DNA from: Planctomycetota bacterium
GTDB lineage: Bacteria; Planctomycetota; Phycisphaerae; Phycisphaerales; SM1A02
Assembly (NCBI GenBank): GCA_016873115.1
Contig: VGYB01000002.1
Location: forward strand, 1-64,000
DNA length: 64,000 nucleotides
Direction: 5' to 3'
In this document: piece after piece, positions 32,395-42,073 of the stretch
Layout of the letters: each line of letters opens with the position of its first letter
Numbering within the stretch: position 1 is the stretch's first letter
Notes under the pieces: generated by a model
What the model was told of the DNA's origin: nothing
What the model saw: the letters and a program-made list of their open reading frames with translations, nothing else
Database searches by the model: none
Made by a program: the position numbers and the translations under genes

Positions 32395-33651
32395 TCAGCC
32401 CGTCCGACCCACCGAGACCTGCGCGACCTGTCCCGCAGCGATCTTGGCGGCACCGCTGCCGAGTTCGCCGATCGGATCCGGCGGCTTGATCTCGACGAGC
32501 TTCTCGCCCAGGCGCGCCTCGCCCGCCTTGACCTTGGCTTCGAACGCCTTGCACTCCTGCAGCAGGCGAGGAAGGATCTCCTCCTCGGTCACATTGGCGA
32601 CCTTCTGGCCCTGCACATAGATGATCCCTCGCCGGTCACCGGCGAACACCGCCACATCCGCACCCTCGGCCTCGCCCGGGCCGTTCACGATGCAGCCCAT
32701 GACAGCGACCTTCACGGGCAGCTCGAGCTCGGGCATCAGCACCTTCTCCACTTCCTTCACCAGCGTGAAGAGATCGACCTGGATGCGGCCGCAGGTCGGG
32801 CACGCGATCAGTTCGACGCCCTTGCGCTCACGCATCCCGAGGCAGCAGAGCATCTCGATGGCGTCCTTGACTTCGTCGATGTGATCGCTCGCGTACGAGA
32901 TGCGCACCGTGTCGCCGATGCCGTTGGCCAGAAGCGTGCTGAGCGCAGCAATCGAGCGGATGCAACCGGAATCGCGTGTGCCGGCGTGCGTCACGCCCAG
33001 GTGCAGCGGGTAGTCGAAGCGCTTGGAGATCTCGGTGTAGATGTCGATCACGAGCGCGGCATCCATGCTCTTGGCGCTGATGCACACATCATGGAAGTCG
33101 CGCTCGGCGAAGATGTCGAGGTACTCCTCGAGCTTGGCGATCATGAGCGCCAGCAGGTGGCCGGACTTGTGGCCGGCGAAGAACTTGCCGAGTTCCTCGG
33201 CGCGACGAGCCTTGTCGCGGCGTTCGATGATCGAGCCCTCGTTGACGCCGATCCGGATCGGGATGCCTCGCTCCTTGCAGGCATCGATCACCTTGTTGAC
33301 CTGGTCGCGGTCGCTGATGTTGCCGGGGTTGAGGCGGATCTTGTGGACCCCGGCCTCGACGGCCTCGAGTGCGCGCTGGTAGTGGAAATGCACATCCGCC
33401 ACGACCGGCACGCTCACCTGGCGCATGATCTCCTTGAGCGCCTCGGTGTCCTTGCGCTCGGGCACCGCCACCCGCACGATGTCGGCGCCCGCCTTGGCAT
33501 ACCGGTTGATCTCGGCGACGCAGGCGTCGATGTCGTGCGTATAGCCCGCATTCATGGTCTGCACGATGACGGGGGCACCGCCGCCGATGCGGAGGCGCCC
33601 GACGCGGTCGTCACCGACGATGACCTGACGGGTGAGCTTGCGCGGTGTCAT
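32395..33651 (-). CDS. ispG: 4-hydroxy-3-methylbut-2-enyl diphosphate synthase
   Basis: A 418-residue MEP-pathway enzyme that reduces the cyclic diphosphate MEcPP. QTMNAGYTHD and VADVHFHYQRAL mark the TIM barrel; ACPTCGRIQVDL and MGCIVNGPGEAEGAD supply the three cysteines and the Glu that bind the 4Fe-4S cluster. About 30 residues extend past the usual end. The start ATG at 33651 follows TACACT by nine bases. This completes a local set with dxs and GGPP synthase, though not in one operon. Confidence 0.94.
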   Translation of the reverse strand: MTPRKLTRQVIVGDDRVGRLRIGGGAPVIVQTMNAGYTHDIDACVAEINRYAKAGADIVRVAVPERKDTEALKEIMRQVSVPVVADVHFHYQRALEAVEAGVHKIRLNPGNISDRDQVNKVIDACKERGIPIRIGVNEGSIIERRDKARRAEELGKFFAGHKSGHLLALMIAKLEEYLDIFAERDFHDVCISAKSMDAALVIDIYTEISKRFDYPLHLGVTHAGTRDSGCIRSIAALSTLLANGIGDTVRISYASDHIDEVKDAIEMLCCLGMRERKGVELIACPTCGRIQVDLFTLVKEVEKVLMPELELPVKVAVMGCIVNGPGEAEGADVAVFAGDRRGIIYVQGQKVANVTEEEILPRLLQECKAFEAKVKAGEARLGEKLVEIKPPDPIGELGSGAAKIAAGQVAQVSVGRTG

Positions 33652-33697
33652 GGGCCGGAGAGTGTAGCCCCACACGGCGGCCCGGTTCCATAACCGC

Positions 33698-33719
33698 TAT
33701 CTTCGCTTGCCTCAGGAGA
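33698..33719 (+). promoter_or_regulatory. promoter and Shine-Dalgarno of the MFS gene
   Basis: TATCTT (33698-33703) is a -10-like element. AGGAGA sits about 7-8 bases before ATG 33726, so this gene uses a normal leader, unlike its divergent neighbour ispG. Confidence 0.45.
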
Positions 33720-33725
33720 CCCAGC

Positions 33726-35072
33726 ATGACCACCCCAGCGAACGGCTCGGCCAACGGACGGCTCTCGATCATGATGTTCCTGCAATACGCCATCTGGGGT
33801 GCATGGCTGCCGCTGCTCTGGCCGTACCTCTCCAACCACCTGAAGTTCTCCGGTGCCGACATCGGCAACGCGTTCGCCCTCGGGGCGCTCGGTGCGATCT
33901 TCGCACCATGGATTGCCGGCCAGATCGCCGACCGGTACTTCAACACCGAGAAGTTCCTGGGCCTGGCGCACATCGTCGGCGGCGTGCTGGTGTGGATGCT
34001 TGCCTCGATCGAGACCGTGGACCAGTTCCTCTGGTTCAGCTTCTTCTACAGCGTCGTCTACGCGCCCACGCTGCCGCTGACGAACTCGCTCGCGCTGAGC
34101 CACTGCGACCGGGATCGCGATTTCGGCAAGGTTCGCCTCTGGGGCACCGTCGGATGGATCGTGGTCGGCATCGCCATCGGCCAATGGCTGCTGCGCATGC
34201 ATACTCCGGGTGCCGAGGCGATCGCCGGGCTCGACGCCGCCGCCGCCAAGGCCACGACCGATGCCGCGCACTACGCGGGCATGGCGGATGCGTTCAGACT
34301 CTCCGGCATCCTTGGGGTGGCGATGGGGCTCTACTGCCTGCTCGTCCTTCCCAGCACCCCGCCGCAGCCGGGCCTGCAGAAAAGTGCCATCCGCGAGGCG
34401 ATCCAGCAGGTTCGTCTGGCGCCGCTCGTCACCCTGTTCATGCTCGCGGTCCCCGTGAGCTGCATCCACCAGTTCTACTTCGTGCACACCAGCGGTTTCG
34501 TCGGCGGCTTGCAGGGTGATGCCGAGGATGGCTTCAGCACGATCGTGAACTCGATCTTCGGCGTCGGTGGCGGCGGCCTCATGACGATCGGCCAGATGAG
34601 CGAGATCGTCGTGCTCGCCTTCATCCCGGCCCTCGCGGCGACTTACAGCCGCAAGACGCTCCTGTCGATCGGTCTGGCGTCGTACGCCGTGCGCATGTTC
34701 CTGTTTGCGTACGGTCCGGGCATGGCCGAAGGTGCCGGCATGAGCCCGATGGCCTTCGTGATCCCCGGGATCGCGCTGCACGGCCTCTGCTTTGGCTGCT
34801 TCATCTTCGTCGCCTTCATGATCGTCGACGAGGAAACCAGCGGCGATGTCCGGGCCAGTGCGCAGAGTCTCTTCAACCTCGTCATCATCGGGATCGGCAT
34901 CATCGTCGGCAGCAAGATCGCCAGCGCGGTCTCGGACATCACCAAGGTCAACGGCGTGCAGGACTACAAGGCCATGTTCACGGTGCCCATGTGGGCCGCG
35001 CTCTTCTGCCTGATGATGCTCTTGATGTTCTATCTGCCCAAGAGCCCGCGCCAGGGAACCGCGGCGAACTGA
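33726..35072 (+). CDS. MFS transporter, nucleoside:H+ symporter-like
   Basis: A 448-residue protein with about 12 helices. The N-terminus SIMMFLQYAIWGAWLPLLWP and the following IADRYFNTEKFLGLAHIVGG strongly recall the NupG/XapB-type nucleoside symporter family. KVRLWGTVGWIVVGI fits the helix 4-5 loop. It probably imports nucleosides or related small solutes with protons; the substrate is inferred from the family only. Monocistronic, convergent with topA across 115 bases. Confidence 0.78.
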   Translation: MTTPANGSANGRLSIMMFLQYAIWGAWLPLLWPYLSNHLKFSGADIGNAFALGALGAIFAPWIAGQIADRYFNTEKFLGLAHIVGGVLVWMLASIETVDQFLWFSFFYSVVYAPTLPLTNSLALSHCDRDRDFGKVRLWGTVGWIVVGIAIGQWLLRMHTPGAEAIAGLDAAAAKATTDAAHYAGMADAFRLSGILGVAMGLYCLLVLPSTPPQPGLQKSAIREAIQQVRLAPLVTLFMLAVPVSCIHQFYFVHTSGFVGGLQGDAEDGFSTIVNSIFGVGGGGLMTIGQMSEIVVLAFIPALAATYSRKTLLSIGLASYAVRMFLFAYGPGMAEGAGMSPMAFVIPGIALHGLCFGCFIFVAFMIVDEETSGDVRASAQSLFNLVIIGIGIIVGSKIASAVSDITKVNGVQDYKAMFTVPMWAALFCLMMLLMFYLPKSPRQGTAAN

Positions 35073-35187
35073 CCGCGAGCGCGGGGCGATCTCGTGTCGC
35101 GCGCGTCCGCGCAGCAAGGACCCCAGGGGGAGGACGAGCGCGAGTGAGCGTTGTGGACGCGTGCCGAGGCGGCCGGAGGGCGCGTGC

Positions 35188-37956
35188 TTACCCGGTCCAG
35201 GCCGGCAGCGTGGCGACGCCGCCATCCATGGCGAGTGCCGACAGTGGCGTTCCCTCGGGGACTGGGGTCACGCCATCGCGACGCGTCAGCGAGAGCTTGG
35301 TCTGGCCACGCATGTGCTCCTCGAGCGCGATCTCGAGCGCCTTGCGCTTCTCATCGGGCAGCTTCGCGAAGGCTTCGCGGCCACGGCACTTGGGGAAGTT
35401 GCTGCAGCCCAGCCACGGACCACGCTTGCCATCACGCAGGTTCATGACGGCGCCGCACTTGGGGCAGGGGATGTCGGTCACAACAGGAGGTGGCGAGGGG
35501 AACTTCAGTCCACCCTTGCGATCGAGGTTCAGGATGAAGGGCGGCGGCTCGGTCGGAAGCTCGGCTGCCTTCTTGCCCTTGCGCTTGACCGGTCGCGGCT
35601 TGTCCTCGACCAGGAAGTCGCCAAACCGCCCCGTGCGCTTGACCATGGGTACGCCCGCCGGAGAGAGCAGGTCGAGTTGCTCGGCCAAGATCGGTTCGCC
35701 TCGGCGATTGCAGGGTGAGGCGAACGAGCACGCTGGCACCAGCTTCGGCGGTCTCCGCTTGGCCTTCGACGAGGCCTTCTTCGCTGGCTTGGCGGCCGCG
35801 GCGGGGTCTCGGATCCTCTCGTTGTAGCCGCTGCAGGAGAGGAACTCACCCGTGCGGCCAAGGCGGTACTCGAGCCGACGACTGCACACCGGGCAGGCAT
35901 ACGGCGAAGGGCGCGTTGCGGCCTTCACATGGTCGGCCTTCGCTGCGGTCCTCAGGAGCGGCTTGAGCTCATCGTGGAAGCGGTGGAGGAGGTCCGTCCA
36001 GTGTTCGTTCCCCTGCGCCACCTCGTCGAGTTCGCGCTCGATGCCCCGGGTGTAGCCGAGTTCGATGAACTGGTCCTTGAAGCCTGCCTTCAGGAACTCG
36101 GTGACCGCCTCGCCGAGCGCCGTCGCGTAGAAGCGCCGGTCCTGCTGCTCCACATAGCCGCGATCCTCGATCGTGTTGATCGTGCTGGCGTAGGTCGAAG
36201 GCCGGCCGATGCCTTCCTCTTCGAGCTTCTTGACGAGCGTCGCTTCCGAATAGCGCGGCGGCAGCGCCTGGAAGCGCTGGCGTGGCTCGATGTCGAACGG
36301 GGCAAGCATCGCGCCCTTCTCGAAGGGCGGCAGGACCTGATCGCCGTCGTCCTTCGGCAGTCCGTTGATCCTGTAGAAGCCGTCGAAGCGAAGGACGCGT
36401 CCGTTGGCCTTGAAGACCGCACCGGTGTCGCGGTCGGATCGGCGCATGCGCACCGCCGTCGAGTCCCACTCGGCATCGGTCGATTGGCATGCGACGAAGC
36501 ACGACCAGATCAGCCGGTAGAGCTTGAGCTGCTCGTCAGTCAGCGCGCCCGCGATGCGATCGGGCTCCCGGAAGGCATCGGTCGGACGGATCGCCTCGTG
36601 GGCCTCCTGCGCCCCCTCGTTGCTGCTGGCATAGAAGCGCGGTGTATCGGGGACATAGCGATCACCATGACGATCCTTGAGGTATCGGCGGGCCATGTCG
36701 ATCGCTTCGCGCGACAGATGCGTCGAGTCGGTACGCATGTAGGTGATCAGGCCGACGCGGCCCTCGCCGGGAAGATCGATGCCCTCATAGAGTTGCTGGG
36801 CAACGCGCATGGTGCGATCGGTCGACATGCCCAGTCGGCCACTCGCTGCTTGTTGCAGGGTGCTGGTGATGAAGGGTGGGTATGGCTTGGAGCGCGTGCG
36901 GGTGACATCGATCGACTCGACGCGGTAGCGCGCTGCCGGATCGGGCTGACCCACGATGCGAACGAGCTTCTGGGCGCGTCCCTTGGCCGCGTCCTCGCTG
37001 GAGCGGTCGATGCGCAGATCGATCAAGCCGGCGGCCTCGGCCGCCGCGCGGGCATCGGGCGCAAGATCGGCATCGCTCGTGTTCGGGGCTTCGATGCGCA
37101 GCGGCTTGCCACCGACCTCGATGAGCTCGCACGACAGCGCCGTGTGCTCCGCGAGCCATGCCATGCGGTCACGGACGAGCGGCGCACGGCCGCGTTCATC
37201 CCGGCGAGCCAGGAAGGTGGCCCATTCACCGTGCAGGCCGACGGCCGACTCGACCTCGAAGGTCATGCAGGCTGAAAGTTCCCACGATTCACTCGGGGTG
37301 AAGGCCCGGATCTCCTGTTCACGCTCGACCACGATGCGGGTGGCCACGCTCTGGACCCGGCCGGCACTCAGGCCGCCGGCGACCTTCTTCCAGAGGATCG
37401 GCGAGACCTGGTATCCCACGATGCGGTCGACGATGCGACGCGCCTGCTGCGCATCGACGCGATCCATGTTGATCGCGCGTGGAGACTGGAAGGCGCGCTG
37501 CACCTCGCTCCTGGTGATGGCATCGAAGACGACACGCTTGGCTTGGGCAGGCTCGACGCCGAGCACCTGCGTGAGGTGCCACGCGATGGCCTCGCCCTCG
37601 CGGTCCAGGTCGGTGGCGAACCAGACTTCGGTGGCACTCTTGGCCAGCCGCCGCAGTTCCGACACGGTGCGGGTCTTGTCGTCATCGATCTCGTAGGTGG
37701 GGGCGAAGTCATGGTCGAGATCGACCCCGGGTACGGGCTGCTTCTCGCCCTTGGGTGGCTTCTTGGGCAGGTCGCGGATGTGGCCGATGGACGCCTTCAC
37801 CACGAAGCCGGGACCGAGGTACTTCTCGATGGTCTTGGCCTTCGCGGGGCTCTCGACGATCACCAGCTGGTACGCGCCCTTGGGGGTCGGCGTGGGCCCG
37901 GCATCCCGGCGGCGGGAACCGGTGCGCTTCGATGAGGAGGTGCGTGCTCTGGCCAT
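35188..37956 (-). CDS. topA: DNA topoisomerase I
   Basis: A 922-residue type IA topoisomerase that relaxes negative supercoils. The Toprim domain opens with LVIVESPAKAKTIEKYLG, and LDREGEAIAWHL holds the acidic triad region; the active-site Tyr406 lies in GLITYMRTDSTHLS. The C-terminus carries zinc-ribbon repeats: CPVCSRRLEYRLGRTGEFLSC, a partial unit around CSFASPC, and CPKCGAVMNLRDGKRGPWLGC. The N-terminus has a basic Ser/Arg/Pro tail before the domain. Length is typical of Gram-negative enzymes (about 860-900). Confidence 0.95.
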   Translation of the reverse strand: MARARTSSSKRTGSRRRDAGPTPTPKGAYQLVIVESPAKAKTIEKYLGPGFVVKASIGHIRDLPKKPPKGEKQPVPGVDLDHDFAPTYEIDDDKTRTVSELRRLAKSATEVWFATDLDREGEAIAWHLTQVLGVEPAQAKRVVFDAITRSEVQRAFQSPRAINMDRVDAQQARRIVDRIVGYQVSPILWKKVAGGLSAGRVQSVATRIVVEREQEIRAFTPSESWELSACMTFEVESAVGLHGEWATFLARRDERGRAPLVRDRMAWLAEHTALSCELIEVGGKPLRIEAPNTSDADLAPDARAAAEAAGLIDLRIDRSSEDAAKGRAQKLVRIVGQPDPAARYRVESIDVTRTRSKPYPPFITSTLQQAASGRLGMSTDRTMRVAQQLYEGIDLPGEGRVGLITYMRTDSTHLSREAIDMARRYLKDRHGDRYVPDTPRFYASSNEGAQEAHEAIRPTDAFREPDRIAGALTDEQLKLYRLIWSCFVACQSTDAEWDSTAVRMRRSDRDTGAVFKANGRVLRFDGFYRINGLPKDDGDQVLPPFEKGAMLAPFDIEPRQRFQALPPRYSEATLVKKLEEEGIGRPSTYASTINTIEDRGYVEQQDRRFYATALGEAVTEFLKAGFKDQFIELGYTRGIERELDEVAQGNEHWTDLLHRFHDELKPLLRTAAKADHVKAATRPSPYACPVCSRRLEYRLGRTGEFLSCSGYNERIRDPAAAAKPAKKASSKAKRRPPKLVPACSFASPCNRRGEPILAEQLDLLSPAGVPMVKRTGRFGDFLVEDKPRPVKRKGKKAAELPTEPPPFILNLDRKGGLKFPSPPPVVTDIPCPKCGAVMNLRDGKRGPWLGCSNFPKCRGREAFAKLPDEKRKALEIALEEHMRGQTKLSLTRRDGVTPVPEGTPLSALAMDGGVATLPAWTG

Positions 37957-38069
37957 CGTTGGGGGCGGAGTGATACGGAGAACATGAAGGCGGTGTCAAC
38001 GACCAACGGCTCGGGGAGTGACCGTGTTGCAGGGGCCGTCGGCCATTTGCGCCCTGTTTCTCCAGCGTT

Positions 38070-39005
38070 TCACGCGAAAGATATTTTTGCGATCTCGGCC
38101 ATGCGCTCCTCCGTGAGCCCATCGCCGGCATCGATCCAGGTCGATCCGGGCGTGTCCACGAAGCGTTTCAGCCAGGTCCGTTGCTGCTTTGCCAGCTGGC
38201 GCGTGGCGATCTTGATGGCCTCGAAGGCATCGTCCTCGCTCGATGCTCCACGCAGGTGCGCGAGGAGTTCTCGGTATCCCACGGCCGTGGCGGCCTGCGC
38301 ACCGAACCCCCCGGAGGCGACCAGCGAGCGGACCTCGTCGACCAGGCCCATCGCTCGCATGCTGCGCACCCGGGCATTGATGCGGCGGTTGTTGGCCTCG
38401 ACGCCCATGGTCAGGCCGATGAGCGACCACCCCGCCGGCAGGGCGGTCGGTCGATCACGCCACTGTGCCTGCAGCACGCTGATGGGCGTACCGGTCGCCC
38501 GCTGGACCTCGATCGCGCGGATCGTGCGGCGACGATCGTTGCGATGAATCCGCCCTGCAGCGACGGGATCGATGCGCATGAGTTCGTTGCGCAGGGCATC
38601 GAGATCCCACGAGGCGAGTTCCTCACGCAGCGCAGGATCGGCCGGAGGACCGTCAAACAGGCCCTCCAGCAGTGCCTTCACATAGAGATTCGTGCCACCG
38701 ACCACGATGGCCACGCCGCGCTGGGCGTGGAGCCCGGTGAGCGCATCCTTGGCGTGCTCGATCCAGTCCTCGACCGTGAATCCGTCGTGCGAGGGATCGA
38801 CGAGGTCCAGCCCATGGTGGACCACCTCGGCCCGCTCGGCGGCGGTCGGCTTGGCCGTGCCGATGTCCATGCCACGGTAGACCTGCATGCTGTCGGCGCT
38901 GATGAGTTGGGCGCTCGAGCCGGCGGCGCGGGCCAGCGCGAGCGCCAGCGCGCTCTTGCCGCTGGCAGTCGGACCCATCACCACGATGACGCGGCCTTCA
39001 GCCAT
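38070..39005 (-). CDS. miaA: tRNA dimethylallyltransferase
   Basis: A 311-residue enzyme that adds a dimethylallyl group to A37 of tRNAs reading UNN codons. VVMGPTASGKSALALAL is the P-loop, and SADSMQVYRGMDIGTAKP and VVGGTNLYVKALLEGLFDG are family signatures. TACCGT lies six bases before the ATG, with no Shine-Dalgarno. Divergent from pgk. The 113 bases between its stop and the topA start contain nothing clear. Confidence 0.94.
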   Translation of the reverse strand: MAEGRVIVVMGPTASGKSALALALARAAGSSAQLISADSMQVYRGMDIGTAKPTAAERAEVVHHGLDLVDPSHDGFTVEDWIEHAKDALTGLHAQRGVAIVVGGTNLYVKALLEGLFDGPPADPALREELASWDLDALRNELMRIDPVAAGRIHRNDRRRTIRAIEVQRATGTPISVLQAQWRDRPTALPAGWSLIGLTMGVEANNRRINARVRSMRAMGLVDEVRSLVASGGFGAQAATAVGYRELLAHLRGASSEDDAFEAIKIATRQLAKQQRTWLKRFVDTPGSTWIDAGDGLTEERMAEIAKISFA

Positions 39006-39011
39006 TCGCGG

Positions 39012-39021
39012 ACGGTACCTT
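39012..39021. promoter_or_regulatory. overlapping divergent -10 elements (miaA/pgk)
   Basis: TACCGT on minus (39012-39017) and TACCTT on plus (39016-39021) share two bases around GGTACC. The minus element is six bases from the miaA ATG; the plus element is 21 bases from the pgk ATG, which has a CGGAG site. RNA polymerase could not use both at once. Confidence 0.5.
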
Positions 39022-39042
39022 CTGTTGCCCGGAGCCAAGCCA

Positions 39043-40260
39043 ATGCCAAAGAAGACCATCCGTGACCTTGATGTGACCGGCAAGCGCGTGTTCATCCGCG
39101 CCGACTTCAATGTGCCCATGGACGACGATGGACACATCACCGACGACCGCCGCGTGCGACTGACCGTGCCCACCATCCTGAGCGTGCTCGATCGAGGCGG
39201 TTCGGTCGTGGTGGCCAGTCACCTCGGTCGTCCGGATGGCACGGGGTTTGAGGCATCGGACAGTGCACGCCCCGTGCGCGACCTGCTCGACCGGCTGCTC
39301 GCTGGGCACATGGATGGCCCGGTCCAGATGGCGGGCTTGCTCCCGACCTCGCCCGAGTCGGCCGCCGCCGCCGCTGCGCTCAAGCCTCGGCAGGTCCTGC
39401 TGCTGGAGAACCTACGGTTCGAGAAGGGCGAGAAGAAGGGCGACCCTGCGTTTGCTGCCAAGCTCGCGGCGTATGCGGATGCCTATGTCAACGATGCCTT
39501 CGGTTGCTCCCATCGCACCGATGCCAGCATGGATGCATTGCCCCGCGCCATGGCCCCCAAGCCGTGCGTGGCGGGCCTCCTCCTTGAGCGGGAGTTGAAC
39601 TACCTGCAGGGTGTCCTCGAGCATCCGAAGCGGCCGTTCGTCGCGATCATCGGGGGCGCCAAGGTGAGCGACAAGATCGCTGCGCTCACCAACCTGTGCG
39701 GGCGCGTCGACACGATCCTGGTTGGTGGAGCGATGGCCTACACATTCCTGCTCGCGCAAGGGGTCGGTGTCGGCCGAAGCCTGGTCCAACAGGACATGGT
39801 CGGGCAAGCACGAACCATCCTTGGCCTGGCGAAGGAGCGTGGCACCGCGTTGCTCCTGCCGATCGATCATGTCTGTGGCGCGGAACTCAAGGCAGGCACC
39901 GCGACCAAGGTCGTCACGGGCGCGATCCCCGAGGACCTCATGGGCCTGGACATCGGTCCCGCGACGCTCGCGTCATACGCTGCTGCGGTGCGGTCTGCCA
40001 AGACCATCGTCTGGAATGGTCCCATGGGTGCCTTCGAGACCGAGCCGTTCAACACGGGCACCTTCGGGCTGGCGAACGCGGTCGCGCAAGCCACGAAGAA
40101 CGGCTGCACATCGGTGGCGGGGGGTGGCGACACCGCCAGTGCCGTGGATCAGGCGGGGCTGGCCGACGCATTCACCCACATCTCGACCGGTGGGGGGGCC
40201 AGCCTCGAGATGCTCGAAGGAAAGCCATTTGCTTGCCTCGCTGCACTTCAGGATGCCTGA
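39043..40260 (+). CDS. pgk: phosphoglycerate kinase
   Basis: A 405-residue glycolytic enzyme that makes ATP from 1,3-bisphosphoglycerate. RVFIRADFNVPMDDDG is the N-terminal signature, and SHLGRPDG, LENLRFEKGEKKGD, IGGAKVSDKI, WNGPMGAFE and GGGDTASAV follow in the expected order. The loop TDASMDALPRAM is normal for the family. Located apart from other glycolytic genes. Confidence 0.96.
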   Translation: MPKKTIRDLDVTGKRVFIRADFNVPMDDDGHITDDRRVRLTVPTILSVLDRGGSVVVASHLGRPDGTGFEASDSARPVRDLLDRLLAGHMDGPVQMAGLLPTSPESAAAAAALKPRQVLLLENLRFEKGEKKGDPAFAAKLAAYADAYVNDAFGCSHRTDASMDALPRAMAPKPCVAGLLLERELNYLQGVLEHPKRPFVAIIGGAKVSDKIAALTNLCGRVDTILVGGAMAYTFLLAQGVGVGRSLVQQDMVGQARTILGLAKERGTALLLPIDHVCGAELKAGTATKVVTGAIPEDLMGLDIGPATLASYAAAVRSAKTIVWNGPMGAFETEPFNTGTFGLANAVAQATKNGCTSVAGGGDTASAVDQAGLADAFTHISTGGGASLEMLEGKPFACLAALQDA

Positions 40261-40278
40261 CTTCGCCCGACTCCGGTC

Positions 40279-40296
40279 TATACTCAACGCAAAGGA
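40279..40296 (+). promoter_or_regulatory. promoter and Shine-Dalgarno of the TlpA-type gene
   Basis: TATACT (40279-40284) is a near-consensus -10. AAAGGA (40291-40296) lies nine bases before ATG 40306. It drives the gene with a short normal leader and probably rpe, which overlaps. Confidence 0.55.
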
Positions 40297-40305
40297 TCTG
40301 TCGCC

Positions 40306-41343
40306 ATGCTGACCCACACGATTGCCGCGTTCACCTGTGTCGCAACCTTGTTCGCTGCTGCACAGGAACCCGAGAAGCTCACGGTCGGCTCGGCCATGCC
40401 CAGTCTCGACAACATCGAGATGATGCAGGGCTCCATGGCCAACCTCACCGACGCCAAGGTCACCGTCGTCGAGTTCTGGGCCACCTGGTGCGGTCCGTGC
40501 GTGAAGGCGATCCCCCACATCAACGAGGTCGCCAAGGCCAACGCCTGGCGTGGTCTTCGGGTGCTCGGGGTCAGCATCGATTCCACCGAGGACAAGGGCA
40601 AGGTCGACCCGTTCATCAAGAAGATGGGCTCGCGCATGACCTACAACGTGGGCTGGGCGGGTGACGGCGTCAGCCGGAGGTGGATGGAGGCTTCCGGCCA
40701 GAAGGGCATCCCGACTGCATTCGTCTGCACCAACGGGAAGGTCGCGTGGATCGGCCACCCGACGGACGACGGCTTCGAATCCGCCGTCCGCAAGTGCCTG
40801 TCCGGGCGTTTCGACCCTGAGCTGTCGCCCAAGGGCGAGCAATATCTCGAGGCCGCCCGCAACGCCGCCAAGAAGAAGAACTGGCGCGAAGCATCCAGGC
40901 ACATCGACGATTGCATCGCGCTGAAGCCCGAGATCTTCGTCGATGCGATGGAAGCCAAGTACCGAATGCTCGCCGACCAGCAGATGGATGCCGCTGCCGC
41001 GAAGGCTTGGGCTTCCGAAGCCGCCGGCAAGCTCTCCTCGAGCCCGGTCGCGCTCGCGGAGTTCGCTGTGTTCATCGCGCAGGATCCTCGCCTGCAGCAG
41101 CACGATCTCGAGTCCGCCCAAGTGATGATCGATGGTGCGATGGCCTCGGGTGGTACCAAGACCGATGTGCTCGTGTCCGCTGCACGCGTGGCCGCCGCTG
41201 CCGGCAAGTTCGAGGTTGCGGTGGACCTGCAGAACAAGGCGTGGCGCCAGGCCTCGCCCGAGCAGAAACCGTTCTTGAAGACCGACCTCGATGCGTACAA
41301 GCAGTCGCAGGCCAAGGGCGCGTCGGCCAAGGTTGGCCAGTGA
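40306..41343 (+). CDS. exported TlpA-type redoxin with C-terminal helical repeats
   Basis: A 345-residue protein: signal peptide (IAAFTCVATLFAAAQ), then a thioredoxin domain with WATWCGPCVKAIP and the cis-Pro loop QKGIPTAFV, and from about residue 175 an all-helical, TPR-like region (KKKNWREASRHIDDCIALKP). It probably reduces or shuffles disulfides in envelope proteins. Its stop overlaps the GTG start of rpe. It differs from the other TlpA gene at 15300 by lacking the LolA-like domain. Confidence 0.82.
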   Translation: MLTHTIAAFTCVATLFAAAQEPEKLTVGSAMPSLDNIEMMQGSMANLTDAKVTVVEFWATWCGPCVKAIPHINEVAKANAWRGLRVLGVSIDSTEDKGKVDPFIKKMGSRMTYNVGWAGDGVSRRWMEASGQKGIPTAFVCTNGKVAWIGHPTDDGFESAVRKCLSGRFDPELSPKGEQYLEAARNAAKKKNWREASRHIDDCIALKPEIFVDAMEAKYRMLADQQMDAAAAKAWASEAAGKLSSSPVALAEFAVFIAQDPRLQQHDLESAQVMIDGAMASGGTKTDVLVSAARVAAAAGKFEVAVDLQNKAWRQASPEQKPFLKTDLDAYKQSQAKGASAKVGQ

Positions 41344-42011
41344 GCCCCGGCCGGCTCGCGTTCCCCTCCGGGGTCGCGGTCGGAGCCTCGATCCTCAGTG
41401 CTGACTTCGCCGAGCTGGGCAAGGAGATCGCCGCTGCGCTCGGTGCAGGTGCTGGGTTCGTCCATGTCGATGTGATGGACGGCCACTTCGTGCCAAACCT
41501 GTCCATGGGGCCCGCGGTCTGCGCTGCGGTCCGACGTGCGGCGCCACGGGCACCCGTTGATGTGCACCTCATGGTGCAGCGCCCGCTCTCGTTCATCGAG
41601 CCCTTCGCCAAGGCCGGTGCCGATTGGTGCACGGTCCATGTGGAGGCCCGGGACGACCCGCGCGAGTGCGCCGAGCGCTCGCGATCGCTGGGCATGAAGG
41701 CCGGGCTGGCCTTCAATCCCGCAACACCCGTCGAGCATGCGCTCGATGCCGGCTTGCTCGAGGCAGCCGACTTCATCCTGATCATGAGTGTCCATCCGGG
41801 ATACAGCGGCCAGGCGTTCATTCCCGAGGTGCTCGACAAGGTCAGGCTGCTGCGCCGGGCGGGCTGGCAGGGGCCGATCGAGATCGATGGCGGCGTCTCA
41901 CCCCTGAACGCCGATGCATGTCGTGCGGCCGGCTGCACGCTGCTGGTCTCCGCGAGCGCGATCTTCGGCAGCAACGACTACGCCACCGCCATCGGTGCCA
42001 TGCTGGACTGA
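41340..42011 (+). CDS. rpe: ribulose-phosphate 3-epimerase
   Basis: A 223-residue TIM-barrel enzyme of the pentose-phosphate pathway. GASILSADFAELGKEI, FVHVDVMDGHFVPNLSMGP and PVDVHLMV supply the catalytic Asp and metal ligands; LIMSVHPGYSGQAFIPEVLDKV and EIDGGVSPLNA complete the signature. The start is a GTG overlapping the upstream stop (GTGA). Confidence 0.95.
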   Translation: MSPGRLAFPSGVAVGASILSADFAELGKEIAAALGAGAGFVHVDVMDGHFVPNLSMGPAVCAAVRRAAPRAPVDVHLMVQRPLSFIEPFAKAGADWCTVHVEARDDPRECAERSRSLGMKAGLAFNPATPVEHALDAGLLEAADFILIMSVHPGYSGQAFIPEVLDKVRLLRRAGWQGPIEIDGGVSPLNADACRAAGCTLLVSASAIFGSNDYATAIGAMLD

Positions 42012-42046
42012 GCGGTCGTCGCAACCGGGAGACGGTCGGTCCACGC

Positions 42047-42068
42047 TAGAATCCGGGCCACACGGAGG
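42047..42068 (+). promoter_or_regulatory. promoter and Shine-Dalgarno of accD
   Basis: TAGAAT (42047-42052) is a -10-like element and GGAGG (42064-42068) a strong ribosome site five bases before the GTG start at 42074. Confidence 0.5.
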
Positions 42069-42073
42069 TCATC

